44,861 bases of DNA from Deltaproteobacteria bacterium (GTDB lineage: Bacteria > Bdellovibrionota_C > UBA2361 > OMII01): contig CANLCB010000006.1 of assembly GCA_947488865.1 (NCBI GenBank), forward strand, positions 1 through 44,861. Reading direction: 5' to 3'. The notes beneath the pieces were generated by a model that saw nothing but the letters and a program-made list of their open reading frames with translations, was not told where the DNA came from and made no database searches. The translations under genes and the position numbers were made by a program. Of the stretch, positions 39,711-44,861 are shown in pieces (positions within the stretch are counted from its first letter, which is position 1; each line of letters starts with the position of its first letter).

Positions 39711-40310
39711 TTACATGGTCAAACGAAGACCTGCTGTGAGGAAGATGTCTGAATCAGCATCGATTCCAGCAGAGAGCTTAAGAGCAAGGCTGTCAGACAG
39801 AGCCTGAAGAGCCGTTGCTGTGTATGTCCAAGTTCCGCCTTGTACGTTGTAGATGCTGTTTACGCTGTCGTATGTTGCATCAAGGTTACCCTCAAGAGTC
39901 TCAGAGAGAAGAGTCCGAAGACCAAGGCCAGCGTATACACCGTTGTCGCTGCCGTCAGCGATTCCGTTGTCGAGCTGAACGTGGCTACCACCTACTCGAG
40001 CGAGGAGGTCATAATCGTTGCAGAAAGTGTTGTAGAACACGCCACCATAACGGAATGTCGACTGGTCGATGTTCGAGCTAAGTCCCTGAAGTCCAGAGTT
40101 AGCATAGTTGTAACCGCCCTCAAGAGCGAAGTGATCAACTACGTTGTACGAAATCTTTGTATCGACACCGTTAGAATCGTTAACACCATCAGCGTCAACG
40201 TGAGCCCACTGATACGAAGCATCGAGGTAAGTGTACTTCATCAAAGGCTCTGCTGATACAGAAGTAGCGCTGCAAGCCAAAGCGAGGGCAGCGATAAGAA
40301 TCTTTTTCAT
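39711..40310 (-). CDS. Signal-peptide-bearing outer-membrane beta-barrel-like protein
   Basis: MKKILIAALALACSATSVSAEP signal peptide, then alternating beta-strand pattern (YTYLDASYQWAHVDADG, FALEGGYNYANSG, FRYGGVFYNTF, VYAGLGLRTLLSETLEGNLDATYDSV). True start 40310 with TGGAGA, not the 40490 extension. Confidence 0.8.
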   Translation of the reverse strand: MKKILIAALALACSATSVSAEPLMKYTYLDASYQWAHVDADGVNDSNGVDTKISYNVVDHFALEGGYNYANSGLQGLSSNIDQSTFRYGGVFYNTFCNDYDLLARVGGSHVQLDNGIADGSDNGVYAGLGLRTLLSETLEGNLDATYDSVNSIYNVQGGTWTYTATALQALSDSLALKLSAGIDADSDIFLTAGLRLTM

Positions 40311-40749
40311 ATATGTCTCCACATTATGTTTTGAAACGGACACGAGTCCTAGGGCGGAATATTTCAAGAAGAGTCCAGTGTGGCAACTGGAAAAATGTAG
40401 GAACAACCCAACCGCCCCTCTTAGTTCAAAGAGAGGAAGTATCGCTTTCAAAGGAGAGGTAAGGCCCCCGGCAGACCCAGGCCCTGGCAAGTGAAGGTAG
40501 GAGCCAACGCTTATCCTACCGTGACAAACACGCCTTTTTTCAGGTAATTAGACACCGCGACGCACGCCCCCTTACCATTATAACGGGCTCGTCCGCTCCT
40601 CCCACTGACTAAGGCACAGCGCCGTTTATTCAACAGTTCCCAAAATAAGCCGGCTCATTTTTCGCCCGGCACTTTTTTAGAATAGGGTTTCATAGCGGAC
40701 AGGGTAACTGTACAGCTCACCCCGCTTACAGTATTCATGCCCTCGACCT

Positions 40750-41397
40750 ATGATTGTTCCCTCAAACTTCAAACTCACCAACCGTCCCTCCTTTATAGCC
40801 TTCGAAGGTATAAACGGATGTGGCAAGACCACTCTTAATAAAGCTTTGAGCGGCACGCTCTTAGGCACGGGAAAGAAGGTGGTCGATACTCGGGAACCAG
40901 GCGGAACCCCACTCGGCAAAAAACTGCGAGAGCTGCTTCTTAATTGGCAAGGCGAGCAGAAGTCTCCCCGAGCTGAACTGCTGCTCTTTGCGGCAGATCG
41001 TGCCGAACATATAGATAAAGTAATTAGACCAGCCCTCGCCCAAGGCTCGTGGGTACTTTGCGACCGATTCCTCTACTCAACCATAGCGTTCCAAGGCCAC
41101 GGACGAGGACTCGATCGTGGGCTCATCGATCAAGCGAACGCTTTAGCGGTTCAAGGCACCCTCCCCGACCTTGTCATACTATTAGACATTTCCCCCGAAG
41201 AGGCTTTCAAACGATTAGCCTCCAGAACCGGCTCGGATCCAGACGCCTTTGAGGGCGAAGACCTCGCGTTTCAAACCCGCATCAGAGATGGCTTTCTAGC
41301 GTGCGCGAAGGAATCGCCAGTCCCTTTCTTAATCCTGGACGCGACAAAAACCCCGGAGGAGCTTGCGGCTCTCGCCGCGGCAGCGTGCGGTCTGTAA
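40750..41397 (+). CDS. tmk: Thymidylate kinase
   Basis: SFIAFEGINGCGKTTLNKALSGTL; REPGGTPLGKKLRELLL; LLLFAADRAEHIDKVIRPAL; WVLCDRFLYSTIAFQGHGRGLD. Confidence 0.94.
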   Translation: MIVPSNFKLTNRPSFIAFEGINGCGKTTLNKALSGTLLGTGKKVVDTREPGGTPLGKKLRELLLNWQGEQKSPRAELLLFAADRAEHIDKVIRPALAQGSWVLCDRFLYSTIAFQGHGRGLDRGLIDQANALAVQGTLPDLVILLDISPEEAFKRLASRTGSDPDAFEGEDLAFQTRIRDGFLACAKESPVPFLILDATKTPEELAALAAAACGL

Positions 41398-41436
41398 AAC
41401 CTTTCTATAACTGAGAATCCAGCCTACAGTACCGTC

Positions 41437-42423
41437 GTGACGACACTCATTGGACACGAGCAACAACGAACTCAACTCGCCGCGCTGGCGCGGGACAAAC
41501 GACTCCCCTCGGCTCTTATATTCTCGGGCATTCAAGGCATAGGCAAACACGGCGCAGCCCGCGAATTAGCACGCCAACTATTGTGCTCGAATCCAGAATC
41601 TCCACAGGGAGGATGTAGCGGTTGCCGAACATGCTCATTGTTCGATTCAAAAACTCATCCCGATATCCACGAGCTGTGCTTTAGCGGTGACAAGGGCGCG
41701 ACCGTTGATGACATTCGAAAGACTCTTGAGAACATGAGCCTCAAATCCTTCATGGGAGGATCAAAGGTAGCGATCCTGAACGATGCGGATGAAATCTCGA
41801 CTGTTGGAGCAAACATCCTTCTCAAATCGTTAGAGGAACCGCGCCCTGAAACATTTTTCATTCTCGTCGTAGCGAACCCTTCAAGACTTCCATCAACTAT
41901 CCTCTCCCGGTGTCAGCGATTCTTTTTTGATAGGCTTCCGCTGGAAGCACTTCAGCAAATCGCGAATCGCCTCGGCCTCGCTCCTCTAAATGAAAGCGCC
42001 GCAGCCTTGGCTGATGGATCAGCTACCGGACTCGACGCCCTTCAAGCGCGAGCCGATATGTACGACGATGTGAAGTCTGTACTCGATAAAGCATTTCAGG
42101 GCGACGCCACCTCGATCGGGAGAGCCGCTCAGGAATGGGGAGGAGAGAAGAATCAACTTCGAGAGCGTCTCGCTTTCATCCGAACAACTATTCGTAAGAA
42201 GCTCGTCGAAAACGCTCAAGACCGCTCAGCGGCAGCAGTATGGGGCAACGCGCTCCAAAACGCCCTGGATGCCGAGTACCTCGTGCTAGAGCGCCATGTA
42301 AACCCAACGCTGTGCATTCTTAAGACTCTACAAAGCTGCAACAGAGACCTCTCGGTTGCTTATCAAACCACCCCTAACCAGATGCCTTCACTAGCGGAAA
42401 TACTGCTGGATGAACGGCGATGA
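41437..42423 (+). CDS. holB: DNA polymerase III delta' subunit
   Basis: LIGHEQQRTQLAALARDKRLPSALIFSGIQGIGKHGAARELARQLLCSNPE...CSGCRTC...HPDIHEL...KVAILNDADEISTVGANILLKSLEEPRPETFFILVVANPSRLPSTILSRCQRFFF. Confidence 0.93.
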   Translation: MTTLIGHEQQRTQLAALARDKRLPSALIFSGIQGIGKHGAARELARQLLCSNPESPQGGCSGCRTCSLFDSKTHPDIHELCFSGDKGATVDDIRKTLENMSLKSFMGGSKVAILNDADEISTVGANILLKSLEEPRPETFFILVVANPSRLPSTILSRCQRFFFDRLPLEALQQIANRLGLAPLNESAAALADGSATGLDALQARADMYDDVKSVLDKAFQGDATSIGRAAQEWGGEKNQLRERLAFIRTTIRKKLVENAQDRSAAAVWGNALQNALDAEYLVLERHVNPTLCILKTLQSCNRDLSVAYQTTPNQMPSLAEILLDERR

Positions 42424-42512
42424 CCTAGCTCACCAAAGCTAGCTTAGGGCGGCCCAGCTACCATCGGCATAGTGCTGTTTTTCATGGCTATAAGTGCTAA
42501 GGTTACAACCCT

Positions 42513-42935
42513 ATGGAAACAACCGACAAACTTGAAACAACTCCTCCTGCCGAGAACACCGCAGCGACAGCTCAACCAGCGGTAGCTGCCCCAATCCCCG
42601 ATGAAGAGATCGAGATCGACCTCTTCGCTCGCGTGAAGCTGCGCACCGCCACTATCGAGGCCGTCGAGTCAGTTCCAAAATCAAAAAAACTGTACAAGCT
42701 TCAACTCGATGTTGGAGAGCTTGGGAAGCGGCAGATTGTTTCGGGCATCGCTCAACACTACACACCAGAGCAGCTGATCGGCCGACAGATTGTAATTGTC
42801 GCCAATCTGAAACCAGCTAAACTCATGGGAGTTGATAGCCAAGGAATGCTCCTTGCCGCGTCTACAGACGGAGATGGCGCGCTCGCTTTGCTCACACCGG
42901 AGAAACAGATCCCCGCCGGCTCGCGAGTTCGATAA
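42513..42935 (+). CDS. Stand-alone tRNA-binding OB-fold protein (MetRS C-terminal beta / Trbp111-like)
   Basis: FARVKLRTATIEAVESVPKSKKLYKLQLDVGELGKRQIVSGIAQHYTPEQLIGRQIVIVANLKPAKLMGVDSQGMLLAA. Confidence 0.88.
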   Translation: METTDKLETTPPAENTAATAQPAVAAPIPDEEIEIDLFARVKLRTATIEAVESVPKSKKLYKLQLDVGELGKRQIVSGIAQHYTPEQLIGRQIVIVANLKPAKLMGVDSQGMLLAASTDGDGALALLTPEKQIPAGSRVR

Positions 42936-42944
42936 TTCGCCCGC

Positions 42945-43718
42945 ATGGACATTACGGACTCACACACGCACCTCGACTTCGAGTCGTTTAATGACGATCA
43001 AGAAACGTGCATCGAGCGAGCTCGCGCCGCGGGCGTAACTCGCATGTTGACCATTGGTACTGGTGGTGGACTTAAGGGAGCTCCTCAAGCGATCGCGTTA
43101 GCGGAGAAACACCCGTTCATCTGGGCTAGCGCTGGCGTTCATCCGCATGACGCGGACCACGAGATCGACATGGAACTGCTTGAGCGCCTCGCTCAACACC
43201 CAAAGGTGGTGGCCATTGGAGAAACCGGCCTCGACTTCTTTCGAGATTGGGCGAAGGTGCCAGACCAACACAAGATGTTCGAAGCTCAGATCGATCTCGC
43301 TAAGCGGGTAAAGAAGCCGTTGATTATTCACTCGCGAGAGGCTGGCAAGGAGTGTCTCAGCGCGCTTCAATCAAACGGGGCCAGAGATGTTGGCGGAGTC
43401 TTTCATTGTTTCGCCGAGGATGCCGAATTCGCGAAGAAGCTCTGGGACATTGGCTTTTATGTCTCCTTCCCTGGAATTCTGACATTCAAAAAGAATGAGG
43501 CGATTCGAGACATCTGCAAAGCTATCCCTCTTGAGCAGATCCTTATTGAGACTGACGCTCCGTTCCTCGCCCCAGAACCGTATCGTGGCAAACGATGTGA
43601 GCCAGCTTTCGTCGTAGAAACGGCGAAATGCCTCGCTACAATAAAAGGATTGTCCCTCGAAGAAGTAGCGGCGATAACTACCAAGAACACGCTGACCCTC
43701 TTCTCACATATGAGGTAA
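42945..43718 (+). CDS. tatD: TatD-family metal-dependent deoxyribonuclease
   Basis: DSHTHLDFESF; GVHPHDADHE; VAIGETGLDFFRDWA; QIDLAKRVKKPLIIHSREAGKE; GVFHCFAEDAEFAKKLWDIGFYVSFPGILTFK; LIETDAPFLAPEPYRGKRCEPAFV. Confidence 0.96.
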   Translation: MDITDSHTHLDFESFNDDQETCIERARAAGVTRMLTIGTGGGLKGAPQAIALAEKHPFIWASAGVHPHDADHEIDMELLERLAQHPKVVAIGETGLDFFRDWAKVPDQHKMFEAQIDLAKRVKKPLIIHSREAGKECLSALQSNGARDVGGVFHCFAEDAEFAKKLWDIGFYVSFPGILTFKKNEAIRDICKAIPLEQILIETDAPFLAPEPYRGKRCEPAFVVETAKCLATIKGLSLEEVAAITTKNTLTLFSHMR

Positions 43719-43722
43719 ATCT

Positions 43723-44508
43723 ATGGCTCCTCAATCGGTCCTCGTCGCTGAATCCGGCGGAGCGGTAACGATCACTATCAATCGCCCCGAGGCACGCAAC
43801 AGCCTTAACGCCGCTACGGTTACCGCTCTCACTCAGGCGTTCGATACCGCGCACAAGTCATCGAAGGCACGATGCGTGCTTCTTACAGGAGCAGGAACAG
43901 AGGCGTTTTGCGCTGGAGCAGACATCTCGGAACTCCTCGCAAAGCCTTCACCGACCGAACGCCGCGCGTTCTTCCAATCAATCGCGACACTCATTCAAAC
44001 AATTCAAACATCCCCCCTGCCCGTTGTAGCGGCAGTCCACGGATTCGCTCTCGCTGGAGGATGCGGGATCGCCGCGGCGTGCGACATCACTCTTGTAGCT
44101 GACGACGCGGTATTCGGACTTCCAGAAACCTCTATTGGATTAGCGGCGCTCGTCGTCATGGCTCCTATTAGCCGAGTCATCGGGAAGAAAGCGCTCGCGC
44201 ATCTTTTACTGACTGGCGAACGGATCTCCTCTCATAGAGCCCTTGAGATCGGATTAGTCACGGCAGTTCATCCGAAAGCAAATCTCGCTCAAGCGGCAGC
44301 CGCGACCTGCGCTCAAATCATCAAGCAAGGACCTCACGCTCTCAAGGTATCGAAGGAAGCGATGCTTGAGGTAACAGAGCGCGATTATCAGGCAGTGCTC
44401 CATGAGTTCGCCGATAGAAGCGCGCTCTTAAGCCTAGGCGCCGAGGCGTCCGAGGGACTTGCGGCATTTACCGAAAAAAGAGAGCCATCCTGGCGCAAGA
44501 CAAGCTAG
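43723..44508 (+). CDS. Enoyl-CoA hydratase/isomerase family protein
   Basis: ITINRPEARNSLNAATVTALTQAFD; AFCAGADISELLAKPS; VVAAVHGFALAGGCGIAAACDITLVADDAVFGLPETSIGLA. Confidence 0.94.
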   Translation: MAPQSVLVAESGGAVTITINRPEARNSLNAATVTALTQAFDTAHKSSKARCVLLTGAGTEAFCAGADISELLAKPSPTERRAFFQSIATLIQTIQTSPLPVVAAVHGFALAGGCGIAAACDITLVADDAVFGLPETSIGLAALVVMAPISRVIGKKALAHLLLTGERISSHRALEIGLVTAVHPKANLAQAAAATCAQIIKQGPHALKVSKEAMLEVTERDYQAVLHEFADRSALLSLGAEASEGLAAFTEKREPSWRKTS

Positions 44509-44518
44509 AATAGAGCTC

Positions 44519-44861
44519 ATGAAACTCGGCCGATTCACTATTCAAGAAGTAATCTTTGGATACTTCCGCCTCGACGGCGGGTGCATGTTTGGTTCCGTTC
44601 CAAAAAACCTGTGGGCCAAGAGCATCCCGTCCGACAACGAGAACTGTATCCGCCTCGCCTGTCGCTCCCTTGTAATCACCGATGGAGACCGTCGATTTCT
44701 CGTCGATGTCGGCATGGGCGAAAAGTGGAATGAAAAGCAGCGCCAGATTTACGGCATTCAGAATAACCCTTCCTCATCGTGGGGATTCGATCCTAACTCA
44801 ATCACCGATGTGATCCTCACTCATCTCCATTTCGATCACGCTGGAGGGATCTCTTACTTCG
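44519..44861 (+). CDS. Metallo-beta-lactamase-fold hydrolase, truncated by the window end
   Basis: ATG 44519 reads MKLGRFTIQEVIFGYFRLDGGCMFGSVPKNLW...RFLVDVGMGEKW...VILTHLHFDHAGGISYF (HxHxDH). Confidence 0.85.
   Translation, partial: MKLGRFTIQEVIFGYFRLDGGCMFGSVPKNLWAKSIPSDNENCIRLACRSLVITDGDRRFLVDVGMGEKWNEKQRQIYGIQNNPSSSWGFDPNSITDVILTHLHFDHAGGISYF

Noticed and set aside
40311-40490. 60-aa N-terminal extension of the outer-membrane protein ORF
   Set aside because: Signal peptide MKKILIAALALACSA begins at 40310 with TGGAGA upstream; the extension is simply an open upstream frame.
42425-42442. CTAGCT-caccaa-AGCTAG hairpin after holB
   Set aside because: Short stem at the palindromic AGCT, no T-tract; too weak to call a terminator.
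1-44861. CRISPR arrays, rRNA, tRNA genes, IS elements or prophage
   Set aside because: I looked for regularly spaced repeats, tRNA-like arms, transposase/integrase motifs and phage structural genes by eye and saw none.

Overview
This is a 44.9 kb chromosomal window from an unidentified, apparently diderm bacterium: it carries a TonB-like protein, a lipoprotein candidate and an outer-membrane beta-barrel. I could not place it taxonomically. Most of it is housekeeping: scpA/scpB, rlmB, tatA, hemH/protoporphyrinogen oxidase, serA, a SWIM-SNF2 helicase, an HU/IHF protein, transketolase, parC/parE, tmk/holB/MetRS-beta-like/tatD, and enoyl-CoA hydratase. The accessory-looking part is about 5.1-19.7 kb. 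It holds a lipoprotein candidate and an orphan ORF, a nucleoside hydrolase, two paralogous TraG/TraD-like ATPases sandwiching a PfkB sugar kinase, an MBL hydrolase, an inositol-monophosphatase-family protein, a protein with faint RelA/SpoT-synthetase-like motifs, a 2H phosphoesterase-like protein, a phosphoribosyltransferase-HAD fusion and a ribokinase. The leads most worth following are: (1) this ribosyl/nucleotide-flavoured neighbourhood and its PRTase-HAD fusion; (2) a SpoT-type HD protein with substituted metal/catalytic residues, plus the possible synthetase-like ORF; (3) -10-like hexamers lying 6-8 nt before several start codons that lack a Shine-Dalgarno, suggesting leaderless mRNAs; (4) a Val at the ParC quinolone-resistance Ser position; (5) several hairpin or repeat-rich intergenic regions. 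All calls come from reading motifs by eye. No database search was run.
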